From NCBI GenBank assembly GCA_024803745.1, contig JANJXV010000029.1, forward strand, positions 23,302,001 through 23,366,000: 64,000 nucleotides of DNA, read 5' to 3'. The stretch is from Megascapheus bottae. Taxonomy: Eukaryota > Chordata > Mammalia > Rodentia > Geomyidae. Position 1 is the stretch's first letter. Every line of letters begins with the position of its first letter. Under the pieces are notes generated by a model. It was not told where the DNA came from and searched no databases. It saw only the letters and a program-made list of their open reading frames with translations. This document shows, piece after piece, positions 52,601 through 64,000 of the stretch. The translations under genes were made by a program, and so were the position numbers.

Positions 52601-54448
52601 AAATAAGAAAACTAACTTGATTGTGTATCTTTTATAGATGCTTTTCTACATAAAAACTTACAAACGTTACTGCTAAATTCTTACACACCAGGATTACTTG
52701 CCAAAACTTTTTGGATATATTCATGCTACAATTTTTTTGCAATTAGTAGAAATCTAAAAGAATCACCACTTGAAAATGTATCAATATATATGAAAGACTC
52801 AGACAAGAGTCTGAATCTAGCAAGGAACCATATTCTTATGTGTGTCCTCTCTAGAAAGATAAGAATATTTATTAGTATAACCTCTATTCTTTTCTTTTCT
52901 GTTACATATTTACATATGCAGGTAATATCATGTCCATAATATGGGGAGTAGAGTAGGGGATGAATGTGTTGTGTGTGTGTGATTGTTGACAAAGTAATTT
53001 CAACATCAGGGATCAGTGCATTCTATGGCTCTCTTCTGTTACATGAAAATATCTAGGATAAGGCAAATGTCAATTACTCATTGCTCTGGTATTCCTTCTA
53101 GTTCAATGGCATGATAAGAATGCCACCCCACCTATCATTTGCTGATAAACATCATAATGAGAATCTGTTAAGTTAATGGTAAGACAGGTGTTCACTATTA
53201 AGGAACTCAGAAGAGATGGCTCACTTAGCCATTTATAATATTTCTGAGACATTTTCTATTTATAGGTTTCCTAATGACTTGCTTCTACTAGCAAATGGAT
53301 CATTAATGAGAAGTAAAAAACAAAAGTTTCCATTAACACTGGAATCGTATAAAATTAATTTTAAAAGAAATCCAATTATGTGAGGATGCTCAGTCTTTTC
53401 AAGTGTTTTGTTGTTGTTATTTAAAATTTTAAATGCTAAAAATAAATAGTACATGTGCACATTTAACTTACAAATTGAAATTAACATTTTATCTCAGTAA
53501 TTACCAACTCAATTACAATTAACTTTTGCTGAATACCTGTTGCCTTTAGGTTACTATCCAGGTATTGCAGGAAGAAAAAAAAATACATTAGTTTGATAGA
53601 ACTGCTGAAACAAGGTAGTAGATACCAGATGACTTAATCAAGAGAAATTTATCATGTCAGTTCTGGAACATAGAAATTTGAGATTGAGGTCCAGGGATTG
53701 ATTTTTATTTTGATGACTCCCTCACTGTTTTGTCAGTAACCATGGTCTATGGTCTCCCTAACTGCACCTATGTCCTAATTTCCTCTTCTTAAAAGGACAC
53801 GAGTCACATTGCATTAAAGCCCAACCAAATGGGTTTAATTTAATTACCTCTGTGAAGAGTCATTTTCTAAATATAGATATATTCTGCGTTTCTTCAACAT
53901 AAGACATTTATAGAGCACAGTGTAGTCCACAATTATTACTAGGTCATCAAAAGATACACTTATTAATAAAAGTAATTGTTTAAACTTAAATGTAAATAAT
54001 GAGATTTTAAGGTCTCAAAATAATATATATCCTAGGAAAACTCTGAAGATACTGCTCATAAACTAGAAAAATCAGTTCAAGATAATATTTGGAGAGGAGT
54101 CATTGGTTAAGAAAAGAGATTAAATTTCAACCTGAGTATTGAAGAATTTTTTCAGACCATAGTAAGAGAATAATCAAATATAATATGTCATTAACTACCA
54201 TGGACATAGAAGAATGTATACTTGCAAGGAAAAGAAAAGGCAAGTTGAGATGGAACATAATGAAGAGTCCAAACTAAAAAATGACATTGGAACAGAAAAT
54301 TATGCTGGAATACTTATCAATGGAGCAGCAAAACATCTAAAGAAAGGAACCTTCCAAATAACAGAAATGTCCATAAATTCATCCCATGAAGAATGACATG
54401 AGACTGTTCACTACACCTTTTGGGGATTAAATAGAAGTACTTGTAGCA
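52601..54448. other. Unassigned AT-rich sequence
   Basis: About 1.8 kb with no repeat I can name. Frames of 60-88 codons (minus 52726-52992, minus 53260-53487, plus 54214-54396) are AT-driven and unrecognised. Confidence 0.45.
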
Positions 54449-54690
54449 AGCCAGTGACTCATACCTGTCTGTATTCCTAGCTACACAGGAGGATGAGATC
54501 TAAGAATTGCAGTTCTAAGCCTGCCTAGGCAGGAACATCCATGAGATTCTTATATTCAATTAATTACTAAAAGGCCAGAAATTGAGCTGCGGGGGCTAAA
54601 ATGATAGAGTGCTGGCCTTAAGGGGGATTTAAAAAAAAAGCTCAGGATATCATCCAGGCCCAGAGATAGAGTCCCAGGATGAGGACAAAA
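54449..54690 (+). mobile_element. Composite SINE, diverged
   Basis: ccagtgactcatacctgtct (head), ttcaattaattactaaaagg (linker), gatagagtgctggccttaag (tail A-box). Confidence 0.78.
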
Positions 54691-54705
54691 GGCAGAAAAG
54701 ACAGC

Positions 54706-54727
54706 AGGGGGAGGGGGGAAAAAGGGA

Positions 54728-54818
<91 letters not shown>
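54706..54818. repeat. (GA)n polypurine tract
   Basis: 113 nt of pure purine, including about 45 GA units, continuing from the SINE tail. The Arg/Glu frame at 54679-54978 is an artefact. Confidence 0.97.
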
Positions 54819-54819
<1 letters not shown>

Positions 54820-56592
54820 ACATTGCTCTTACTTATTATTTTAAGTAGTTGTATAAAGGAGTTGCCAGTGTGCCAGTGGATAAAGCAGTTTATGAATACA
54901 ATATATATTAATCAAAGTCAAGCCTATCAATATTTTCACATCTCTCTCCCCTTCCTAATCCTCACTTACTCTTCTTAATTTTACAGGTTATACATTGGAA
55001 TCTTGACTGCATTTTCCCCATCTTCTTTTCATTCATCTGCCCCTTTCTCCTTCTAGTACTTGCTTCCTGATATTTTACTGCACTGAGCTTTGATTTTCCT
55101 TCCCTAGAATCTACCATATGTCAGTTCATACTTTTGTATACACTTGCATAAAACTCAACATATTTACTTAAAACTTTATAAGCTAAATGTAGCTTCCACA
55201 TATAAGGAAACAACATGAATCTTTTTTGTCTCTCTGGGCCTGATGTACTGCAAATCACTTACATTTTAAATCTGTAAAGCTTCATGAAAAGCTTTGGCAA
55301 ATGAATCTAGGACAGTATGAGAATAACTATATTAACTCAATTTCAGAACATTTCTTGGACAAAAACATAAGCAAAGTGCTAAGCAAAATTTATACATGCT
55401 TGCCATGCATATTGATATAGTGAGAAAAGAGTGTTCAAAGAGACACTCAGGAGCCTTCTGGAAATAGGCCTGCAGCAATATAATTTATCAATGAGAAAAA
55501 CTACCAAAGTTTCAGTTATAAGCTTTTCACTAATTATCAAGGTTCAGTCTTAAGACTTTCTGTAGAAGAAGAAAGAAAAATCTGATGGGAGAGGTCAAAA
55601 GATAGTGACCTGCCATTGAGCTCAAATCTTATTGAGTCTCCAGGTGAAGTCAAGGGGATTAGTTTGTAGTAACTTTAAATTTTTTGTTATTATAGACTCA
55701 GCAAAGGCGAAAGGTAGCACCCATTTAGGAGTTAGTAGTTCACCACTTTATCCTCTGATGTCTCAAGGCCTCTTGCCTCTGCGGGGAAACTTTGGTTGGA
55801 GGGGGATAAAAGAGATAACTGCTAAAATCCATGACTTGTTAGATGTATAAGAGCAAAAAACCAAACCAAAAGATGAAAGCTATCAGGGAGAAGAAGAAAA
55901 GATAAAAGAATGGCTAATAAGGATATTGCATAGATGAGACATTATATAGACACCTGGTGGGGTGTGAGTAGGACTCCCTTTCTTACACAATAGGAGAGAG
56001 TGTGGCATTAGATGAGAACATATTCTGTCTCTTACTCCAGCTCAGAGTTCCAGACTTCCTATTAGTTTCTTTTGAAAAGCTGTATCATTCTCTATTGCAA
56101 ATTGGATAATGCTCAGGACTAGCCACAGAATGCTGCAACAAGATGTGGAAGAGGGGTTTCACACGCTTTCCTCATCTTATTTGTCCACAGCAACACAGCA
56201 GCTGACAGAGGAGAACCATGTCCTTTCCAGTGCCAATCCGTGACACAGCAACAGTGTCATCACCTGCTACTCACCTGTGGGTTAGAACTCACCTTGTTCC
56301 ACAGCAAAGGTGGAAAACAGCCACTTCTAGATTTAATGTATGCCTGAATCTATGAAAACAATTTAAATCCCTTGAATGGGATTTAGAGATAGGAATTCTT
56401 TCTTAAGGATAAACTATAAGCAGATAAAGTGAAGTTGACAATTTCAAATCTGAAGACTTTTGTAAGTAAGGAGTATTGAAATAAACTGAAAATGGTCATG
56501 GTGAATGGACAGAGGAGTACAACAATGAAAACAAATCACATTACAAAAAAGGGGAAAATCATAAACTAGGTGGGTAAAGAAAAACACATAAA
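54819..56592. other. Unassigned sequence
   Basis: About 1.8 kb without recognised repeats. 55940-56330 is less AT-rich than average, but I see no exon-like structure. The frame at 55632-55850 is unrecognised. Confidence 0.45.
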
Positions 56593-57158
56593 TGTTATGG
56601 CTTGATGTCTCCCCACAGGCTAATGTTTGAAATCATTCATCCCCAAGTTGGTGGTTTTATTTTGATAAGTTCTGGAAACTGGAAAGTAAGACCCTGCAGG
56701 GGGAAATCAATCAAGACCACAGGTGCTTGGAAGAATATTTCAACCATGCTCTTTCCTTCTTTTGTCAGGAGTAATGAAGTTCCTTTGTACAATACTATCA
56801 CTGCCATCATGTTCTTCCAAAGCCCACCAGACCACCCAGAGAGAGTGGCATAAACCCTCTGAAATAATAAGCCCAAATAAGTAATTGTTCACTTTAAGCT
56901 GTTCCTAGGTATTTCTTTTTTTTTGGCCAGTCCTGGGCTTGAGCTCAGGGCCTGAGCACCATCCTTGGACTTTCTCAAGGCCAGAGCTCTACCACTTGAG
57001 CCTCAGTACCACTTCTGGCTTTTTTCTATGTATGTGGTACTGAGGAATTGAACCCCGGTCTTCGTGCATGCTAGGCAAGCACTCTACCACTAGGCCAAAC
57101 TCCCAGCCCATGTTCCTAGGTATTTTGATAGTATATTGACAGTAATGATAGTCTAAGT
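56593..57158 (+). mobile_element. MaLR-like LTR, split by an ID dimer
   Basis: Starts tgttatggcttgatgtctcc, then tttgaaatcattcatcccca, ccaccagaccacccag, accctctgaaataataagcc and taagctgttcctaggtattt. This follows the order of mammalian MST/MT-type LTRs. The opposite-strand frame (56637-56876) is a shadow. Confidence 0.6.
56915..57111 (-). mobile_element. Dimeric ID-like SINE
   Basis: Flanked by an exact 14-bp duplication, gttcctaggtattt (56901-56914 and 57112-57125), near the 3' end of the LTR. Both monomers are well preserved. Confidence 0.94.
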
Positions 57159-57164
57159 CAGGTC

Positions 57165-57330
57165 CTGCTGTAATCCTAACTATGTGGGAGGCTTACATCT
57201 GAGGATCATTGTTTCAAGTCAGCCCCAGGCACGAAAGTCTAGGTGACTCTCTCACCACTTAAGCAGCCAAAAAGCTCGACTTGGAGATATGACTCAAGTG
57301 GTAGAGCATAGTTATAAGAGAGAAAAAGAG
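57165..57330 (+). mobile_element. Composite SINE, diverged
   Basis: ctgctgtaatcctaactatg (head), ctcaccacttaagcagccaa (linker), gactcaagtggtagagcata (tail). The tail is truncated. Confidence 0.75.
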
Positions 57331-57479
57331 CGAAACACAAACAAAAAGAAAAGTCTAACTCACATATCTGATAAGTGCCCCAAAGTAATGTAGAAGATTT
57401 AGTTTTTTCAATTGAGTAAAATATTGATTATAACAAAAGTAATAAAGAGTGATGTTAACTTAAACTAATTTTGGGGAGT

Positions 57480-57653
57480 TCTAGGTGCTGATTTAGTGTT
57501 TTCATTTCTTTTATTTTTCTGGCTTTTTCCCCTCATAATAACCTGTAAGTAGGGTAATTTAACACGTCCATTTTATAAATGAGGAAGCTTAGTTCTGCTG
57601 ACTTTTCTATGTGTGTACTATACCTGCAGCATCCTAAACCCACCTATTTCCGA
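57480..57653 (+). repeat. MIR-like fossil SINE
   Basis: ctaggtgctgatttagtgtt, cctcataataacctgtaagt, agggtaatttaacacgtcca and ttttataaatgaggaagctt track the MIR consensus order well. It is cut by the next SINE. Confidence 0.6.
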
Positions 57654-57664
57654 GGTTTTTTTGT

Positions 57665-57695
<31 letters not shown>

Positions 57696-57882
57696 GTTTT
57701 TTCGCCTAAAGCTAGTCCTCTAACATTGAAGCACAGCTCTACATTCAGCTTTTTGGTGGTTACTGAAGACAAGAGTCTCATGGACTTTCTTTCCTGCCTA
57801 AGCTGTCCTCAATCCTCTGTGTTCAGATCTCAGCTTCCTGAGTAGCTAGCACTACAAACATGAGCCTCTGGGTACCCAGCTC
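57654..57882 (-). mobile_element. Composite SINE with TTTTG tail
   Basis: (TTTTTG)n/(TTTTG)n at 57656-57702, then cattgaagcacagctctaca, tttttggtggttactgaaga, ctgagtagctagcactacaa. Part of the tail is missing. Confidence 0.8.
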
Positions 57883-57999
57883 ATGTAATTTTTAAGTTGT
57901 ACAACATCAAATATATCTAGATAAAACTAAAGATTTTCTTGCTATTTTGGTCTTCTTTTCCTTTTGTCTTGCTTGTTAGTTTGTATTTGTGAGGGTAAG

Positions 58000-58240
58000 A
58001 GGGGTCACAGAAAAGGTGGAACAAAAAGTACACAAATACAACAGTGGAACTCACCACACACTATGTGGAAAACAAAGAAAATGAACTGTAATTCTTGTGA
58101 GTGGAGACAGGAGGGACGAACAGAGAGAGTAAGAGAAGGGAAGAAATGTTTCAAAAAGATTTTTACCCATTACATGATTCAGGTAACTGAAACTACTCTG
58201 TATATCAGCTCTAAAAGAAAAACAAAATAAAAAATAAAGT
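58000..58240 (+). repeat. Possible LINE 3' end, separate family
   Basis: Ends attacatgattcaggtaact, gaaactactctgtatatcag, then a A-rich tail with AATAAA. The layout resembles the element at 63765-63985. Confidence 0.4.
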
Positions 58241-59671
58241 AAAGCTTCAACTAGAGTACAGGTTTCTTACATTGTAGAAACTGCATTCTACAGTACAACA
58301 TGATACTACTCTACAAGTGGATCATTGGAAGTGCTTTTAAGAAGTAACACGATGAACACTTGTATTAAAAGAAATGAATGGGGCAACATTAAGAAGTGAA
58401 GGTTTATATGTAACCTTTTTTCACCAATAGGAGAAAAATATACAATATGCTTTTTTTTAAACCTTGGGTCTTCATTTGTCATCTCAGTAAACCTTTAACA
58501 TAAATGTTATGACTAAATGACTGAGGGAATTCTAATGCCATGTATCTGTGTACCTGAATATTTCCAAGGCTAACCTATAGCACCATAACTACCCTCCCTC
58601 TTTCTTTCACTGTGTAGCATAGACAAGTAGCTCAGAGCAGTGGTCCCTAAGAAATCCTATTGAGCCAAATAAAATATAAATTTAAATTGTCCACCTCATA
58701 GGAACAAGGCTATCCATTCTCACAGGGGCCTCAACAAGGATTTGGATAATCATTGCAGGGCAGATGGAGGTGAAACCTAGTCACGCAAGGCAATGAATTA
58801 AATGATTCAAGTATTAGAAGACAGGGTAGACAAACATCTGTTTCCTTATTACATCTCAGGCCCTCCAAACATCTGGCTCTCCACTACAAAGGAACTAATG
58901 CTGTCTTTATTTGTTTGCATTCTTTTCCTTTCAGTTACGATAATGATTCCAGTTTGAGGAGGCAAAATAGTTGCTTAATAGTTTTGAAAGCACATTGTGT
59001 TGCACTGGTCTCATGTCCCTGATATAATTTAGCAGTGCTTGAAAATGCATGCTTCATGTTTAAACTCCAAATTATCTTCCATTTTTTGGACATTCAAAAT
59101 TATGGCACAGAATTCTACTGCTCAGCAACATTAATAATAGATCAATATGTTTTTCATTTATGGTATAAATGGAAAAAAATTTAATTTCTTATCTTTTCAA
59201 GTTACGAATCTTAATCATACATTTTATATCAAATGACTATTATGACAATTCTTAAAATTAAAGAGAACACAAAATCCAGAATTGCTTGATAAGACAATGC
59301 AGGTCACACATGCAGCTCTTAATTTAACCATGAATCTTCTTGGAAGTAAACACAAATAAAAGCACAAGCAAAAGATGGATGCTTTTACATCTTTATTTGG
59401 GTTGAACTTAAAGCATAAGATTACTACTTAGCTGGTCAAGTAAATCATGTAATTTGAATTTGATTTTTTTCATATCATTACAGCTTTAGAGCCTTCCATC
59501 AAAATATGACTCTCTGAAATCAGGTAAAATTAAACATTATAATGCAACAGGTTGAGATTTCTATGAAGGATGTAAGCAATTCACAGTGGGCATTCTCTTC
59601 TTTCTATTTATTTGTAGTAAATATATAAGCAGATGCATATTTAATAATTACTTCATTAACATATATGAATT
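58241..59671. other. Unassigned sequence
   Basis: About 1.4 kb of AT-rich sequence with no recognised feature. Confidence 0.45.
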
Positions 59672-59686
59672 TGCAGTAACATTTTT

Positions 59687-59871
59687 TGCCAGTCTTGGGT
59701 TTAAAGTCAGGGTCTGAGCACTGTCCCTGGACTTTCTGAAGTCTAGAGCTCTACCATCTGAGCCTCAGCACCACTTCCGTCTTTTTTCTATGTATGTGGT
59801 ACTGAGGAATCTAACCTGGGTCTTCGTGCATGCTAGGCAAGCACTCTACCACTAGGCAAAACTCCCGGCCC
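59687..59871 (-). mobile_element. Dimeric ID-like SINE
   Basis: Flanked by tgcagtaacattttt (59672-59686) and tgctgtaatattttt (59872-59886), 13 of 15 identical. Confidence 0.9.
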
Positions 59872-59924
59872 TGCTGTAATATTTTTATGAGTTTCATCAA
59901 CCACATAAAAGTATATCTAAATAG

Positions 59925-60125
59925 GCTGTGAGTTTGGCCTAGTGGTAGAATGCTTGCCTAGCATGCATAAAGACCTAGGTTCAATTCCTCAGTACCACAT
60001 ACAGGAAAAAAAAAGCTGGAAATAGTATTTTGGCACAGTGGTATAGCACTAGCCTTGAGGAAAGCCCAAAGATAGTCAATGTTCAGGCCCTGAGTTCAGT
60101 CTCCAGAACTAACAAAAATAAATTA
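59925..60125 (+). mobile_element. Dimeric ID-like SINE
   Basis: Flanked by tatctaaatag (59914-59924) and tgtctaaatag (60126-60136). Opposite orientation to the copy 53 bp upstream. Confidence 0.9.
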
Positions 60126-60704
60126 TGTCTAAATAGCCATCTAAAAGTCCACATGACCCCAGAAGCACATGTCAGATATTTGGAACTTTCATTAGATTTC
60201 ATGTTACTATACTACGTACAGATCTCTTTATACTCTTGAAATAATGGGCAATCATGCTATCTTGCTCAATGATTTCTTTGTCAGAGTTATTATTATTCAA
60301 GATATTCATTATAACCAGCATACTGCTATAGGTAGTTTGTGTATCACATGAAGAACTAGTGTGTCTGTAGTTTTAATAGCCTCCTTGATTCCATACTGAA
60401 AGAAAGTCTTGTGTCCTAGGCTGCCTTCATACTCTGAGAATCTGGACAAATGTCAACAGTAGTTCCTCTAAAGATTTGAACAATTTGAATTTGAATACAG
60501 GATGTACTGTTGCCTGACTCTTACAAACATTGATATATTGAAAAAAAGAAATGTGGTTGTTAGACTGAAGTAATTTATGACTCATCACCAAAGGTAGGTT
60601 TGACCCTGATTTTGTTTGAAAAACAACTCATTGTTGTTACCTGGGCACTTATCAACAGGGAGAAAAATGTGTTAAGTTCTTCTTATAAAAAATATGCAAG
60701 TCAG

Positions 60705-60904
60705 GGGGCCGGGAGTTTGGCCTAATGGTAGAGTGCTTGTCTAGCATGCACGAAGACCCAGGTTCAATTCCTTGGTACCACATACCTAGAAAAAAAAAAA
60801 AAGCCAGAATTGGTGCTGTGGCTCAAGTGGTAGAGTTCTAGCCTTGAGAAAGCCCAAGAACAGTGCTCAGGCCCTGAGCTCAAGGCCCAGGACTGGCAAA
60901 AAAT
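60705..60904 (+). mobile_element. Dimeric ID-like SINE
   Basis: Flanked by an exact 13-bp duplication, atatgcaagtcag (60692-60704 and 60905-60917). Both A boxes and the first B box are near consensus. Confidence 0.94.
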
Positions 60905-60917
60905 ATATGCAAGTCAG

Positions 60918-62619
60918 ACTTGTTGGCCTAGATCATCTGAAACCTAATGATATAGTGGAAATTAAACAATTTTTATTCCAAATCTAATCAGAGATGCACC
61001 CTTATTCTCGATTTTAAATATAATCAAGCACTGAGACTAGATTCTTTGAAAATGTGTTTGTTTGGTTAGATGAAGATGAAGACTGGGACCTAACAGGAAA
61101 TTTCAACCACACAGATATCATTAAGCTAAACCCAAAGAATTTAACCCAAAGAATTTCCTTTAGAATAGCAAGTGAGAGTCTAATAGTAAATGATTTCCCT
61201 AAAATGAAATGAAGACAGAGTCAATTATTTTTCTAATAAAGAGAGAATTTGGGAGTAAACATAAGGAAAATTATGTCTCAGTAGGACAACTGTAAAAAAT
61301 CCAGGAATATTTTCAAGATATTTAACTGGACAGCAGAGTAAAAAAAAAGTTTATCTGATTTAGACAAAGACTTAGCTAAATTAATATGTAAATTTACAGA
61401 GTAATGATGCATGCTACAGCAACTGGGGACATTTATAACTGTAAGAGTCCTTTTCATTAACATTACCATCTTCCAGAGAAGGTCACTTAATCGCATGCTG
61501 ATCCTTATGACCTTCAAGAAAGGAAAGAAATCAGGGTAAGCCTCTTTGAAATTAGTACAGCTACAAAGAAATGTTTAAGAAAGATGATATTGCTCAGACT
61601 TTTATTTATCAGATTTAGAAGAATAAAGATTGTTGTATATATTTGTATTACATTTGAAATAAGAATGATGCATAAATCCACATATCTTATTTAGTAACAT
61701 CTGCACTTTAGGCTTTTGATTTAATATTCACAAGACATTTTATCACTATTATATTACTACAAAGTGTCACAATAGCTGACACTGCACAATGCATCCAAAT
61801 CCTCTAATAGCTTCATTTTTTTCATAAACTCATCTTCTTCCTTCAGCAGAAGTAATTCCCAGTGTAGCTCTCTTCAGCAATGAGCTTTACATCAAAAAAA
61901 ATCTAATTCCCTGGACAAAGAAATGAAGAACATTTGCTATAATTCACTATCATTTTCCCCAGTATATAAGACTTATCTAGCTCCTTAATAACTTTTTATC
62001 CTTACCTCCTGAAGTCTATAGAAATATCTCTATAAATTTCAGGCTTAATCCACTTGAATGCTATCATTTAGTTATATAAAATTCTTGACTACTTTATGTC
62101 AGAATAGTTGCCTCTGCTGTTAATATTATTATCATTACTAGGCATCAATAATTATCAATGTTGCTAATAAAATAGGAATTAGATAAGCAAAAACTACCAT
62201 TTCTTAGGAAATTGGTGGTGAGTCAAGGAAGGGCTGATCAAGGTGGACAGAAGAAAAGTAATACTAGGATTGTTAAGACAACCCAGATCAGAAAATATCA
62301 GGACTACTTTCAGAGAGGGAAAAGAGTTTTGTTGATGACAACTTGAACCAGGATAGTGCCAAAAAGAAGTTTGGATCGTAAGGAGGAGAGACCCTGGGTT
62401 TTATACAAGCTGGTTATACACAAAATAGACATTAATCAAGATAAAATTTCAGGTTAGCTGACATCAACTTTTGAACAAAAGGATAATTTCTTTCTAGTTG
62501 TGCAGAAACCATGACATTCTGTTAACACCCCTTCTGTGTTGTTATTAAAAAATGCCTTGCAGAATTGATCATGCCCAAGAGCAATTTTTATCTTTTGCCA
62601 TCCAGTGTGCTTACTTGTA
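60918..62619. other. Unassigned AT-rich sequence
   Basis: About 1.7 kb. One 79-codon minus frame (61278-61517) is unrecognised. No SINE or L1 motifs. Confidence 0.45.
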
Positions 62620-63480
62620 GATTTATAGGCACTTTCTAGTTATAACAAATGAAGGAAACCATGCAACCTTTGTTTCTTTGGGTCTGGCTTCACATAATTT
62701 TTTCCAAGTCTTTCCATTTCCTTACAAATAGTGCAATAACATTGTTTTTGATGGAAGCATAGAAATCCATTGTATATAAGCCATATTTTCTTGATCCATT
62801 GATTCATTGAGGGGCATCTGGGTTGATTCCATATCTTGCAACAAACATGATTATGCTCATAGTTTTAGTGTGGCTTTGGTTGTGGTTCTATTAGATAAAT
62901 GTCCAGGAGTAGAATTGTTGGGTTATAGGGAAGTTCTATGTTTAATCTTTTGAGGAATTGCTATACGTCTCTTCAAAGTGTTTGAAAAAGTTTACATTCC
63001 CACCAACAGTGTAGTAGTGTCCCCTTTTGACCACATCCCTACCAGCACCTGTTATTATTTGTCTTCTTACTGGCCATTCTAACGAGGGTGTGATAGAATC
63101 TTCTTGTTTTCATTTGCATTTCTTTTTTTTCCCTGTCCATTATGGGGTTTGAACTCTGGGGCTGGGCATTGTATCTGAACTTTTTAGCTCAAGGTGCCAC
63201 AGCTAGGATTACAAGCATGAGCCATCATTACCTGACTCATTTGTATTTCTTAAGGTCAGATCTGTTGACATTATCTTCATTTGTCTATTAGCCATTCTCA
63301 CTTCTTCTGAGAAGTCTCTCTTTAAATCTTCAGTCCATTTATTATTTGAGTTGTTATTTCATTGAGGGTTTTATTGGGGGGGTAGTGGTAATTTTTTGAA
63401 CTCATAGTATATTTTGTACATAAAACCCTTGTCTGATGCAAAGCTACTGAAAATCTTCTTCCATTCTGTCAGCTATTTAT
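62620..63480 (-). mobile_element. Older L1 fragment with nested SINE
   Basis: Reversed ORF2 C-terminus and 3' region: ggtctggcttcacataattt, catagaaatccattgtatat, cattcccaccaacagtgtag, ctggccattctaacgagggt. More diverged than the copies at 10564 and 17765. Cut by a truncated composite SINE. Confidence 0.8.
63125..63237 (-). mobile_element. Internally deleted composite SINE in L1
   Basis: ggggtttgaactctggggct (tail) jumps to ccacagctaggattacaagc (head). Flanked by catttgcatttctt (63111-63124) and catttgtatttctt (63238-63251). Confidence 0.82.
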
Positions 63481-63764
63481 CATGCTAATTATAATCACAC
63501 AGTGAGACCAAAGGAAAATAGTCTTAAAAGAGGATTACAAAGGCTGAATAGCTATGTGCATATGATCATATAAAATGATGCTTTGTGAAATGAATTTCAA
63601 GAAATGGAAGCAAGAGGTGTTTCATCATTTTCTTTTTGTTTTTTGTCTTCTTGTTTGTTTTTTCTCCTTTGTTGCTGTTTTTTATTTCTATACCTTTTGC
63701 CTTGTATGTGACTTTATCTGATTTGGCCAGAGTAAAGGAGAACATAGAAACTGGGACAAAGATT
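63481..63764. other. Unassigned sequence
   Basis: T-rich (cttttgttttttgtcttctt near 63632) with no recognised feature. Confidence 0.4.
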
Positions 63765-63985
63765 GAACAAATGCAGCCATGATACTTCATCTAGTGTCTA
63801 CTGTCTAGACAGTAAGATACTCACTGGATACTTTGTTGGAGCATATAACTTGCAGTATGGGGGGGTCAGGAGGGAAACACTGGGGAAAATTGAGGGAAGA
63901 GATGACACTGTATTTATTCATTACCTGACTTGTGTAACAATAACCCCTCTGTATATCACCTTTACAAAAAAATAATTTAAAAATG
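63765..63985 (+). repeat. Possible LINE 3' end
   Basis: A purine-rich core (gggggggtcaggagggaaac), then cattacctgacttgtgtaac, aataacccctctgtatatca and an A-rich end. Similar in layout to 58000-58240. Confidence 0.45.
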
Positions 63986-64000
63986 CCTCTTTGATTTCCC

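Noticed and set aside
1..64000. A previously undescribed multigene system
   Set aside because: Both strands were read for gene-like clusters. Only transposon remnants, microsatellites and unassigned AT-rich DNA were found, so no such claim is supported.

Overview
This window looks like ordinary intergenic or intronic DNA from a rodent nuclear genome. It is AT-rich and contains no recognisable host protein-coding exon, structural RNA gene, CRISPR array or bacterial-type operon. The lineage clue is the SINE content. Two families recur dozens of times: (a) a dimer of two ID/tRNA-like monomers of about 190 bp, with pol III A and B boxes (tggcctagtgg ... ggttcgattcc), and (b) a composite of about 230 bp made of a 7SL/B1-like head (ggtggctcacacctgtaatc) joined to the same kind of tRNA-like tail. 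From memory this pairing resembles kangaroo rats, pocket mice and pocket gophers (Geomyoidea). That placement is an inference, not a database result.

Layout. 1-6 kb: SINEs and L1 3' ends, several nested. 6.3-7.6 kb: an LTR with a TATA box followed by non-coding CAG-rich, ERV-like sequence. 8.6-12.8 kb: L1 and SINE layers, including a composite SINE split by a minus-strand L1 that itself carries an ID dimer and a second L1 3' end. 14-17 kb: few repeats, with a Z-DNA-prone tract. 17.7-19.3 kb: an internally deleted L1 with a mutated reverse transcriptase motif. 22-24.8 kb: an LTR-type element interrupted by a young-looking L1 with clean target-site duplications. 25-36 kb: mixed SINEs, MIR/L2-like fossils and AT-rich gaps. 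36-39.1 kb: a run of plus-strand L1 3' ends. 40.8-43.7 kb: a MIR split by younger SINEs, a BC1-like ID monomer, and long GT tracts. 47-51 kb: polypurine/polypyrimidine tracts, a row of same-strand SINEs and a class-I-like solo LTR. 54-60.9 kb: a GA tract, a MaLR-like LTR split by an ID dimer, and an inverted pair of ID dimers. 62.6-64 kb: an older L1 with a SINE at the same internal site as the copy at 11.5 kb.

Open reading frames of 60-200 codons are explained mainly by L1 ORF2 remnants, by simple repeats (Arg/Glu, Ser/Leu, Lys/Glu or Cys/Val runs) or by chance. A few in non-repetitive stretches (28.9-29.4 kb, 32.5-32.7 kb) remain unexplained, with no homology I recognise. I found no new multigene system. 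The value of the window is its insertion history: many nested events can be ordered from target-site duplications visible in the sequence. Intervals described as unassigned are those where I could see no convincing family resemblance by eye; a RepeatMasker run would probably reassign part of them.
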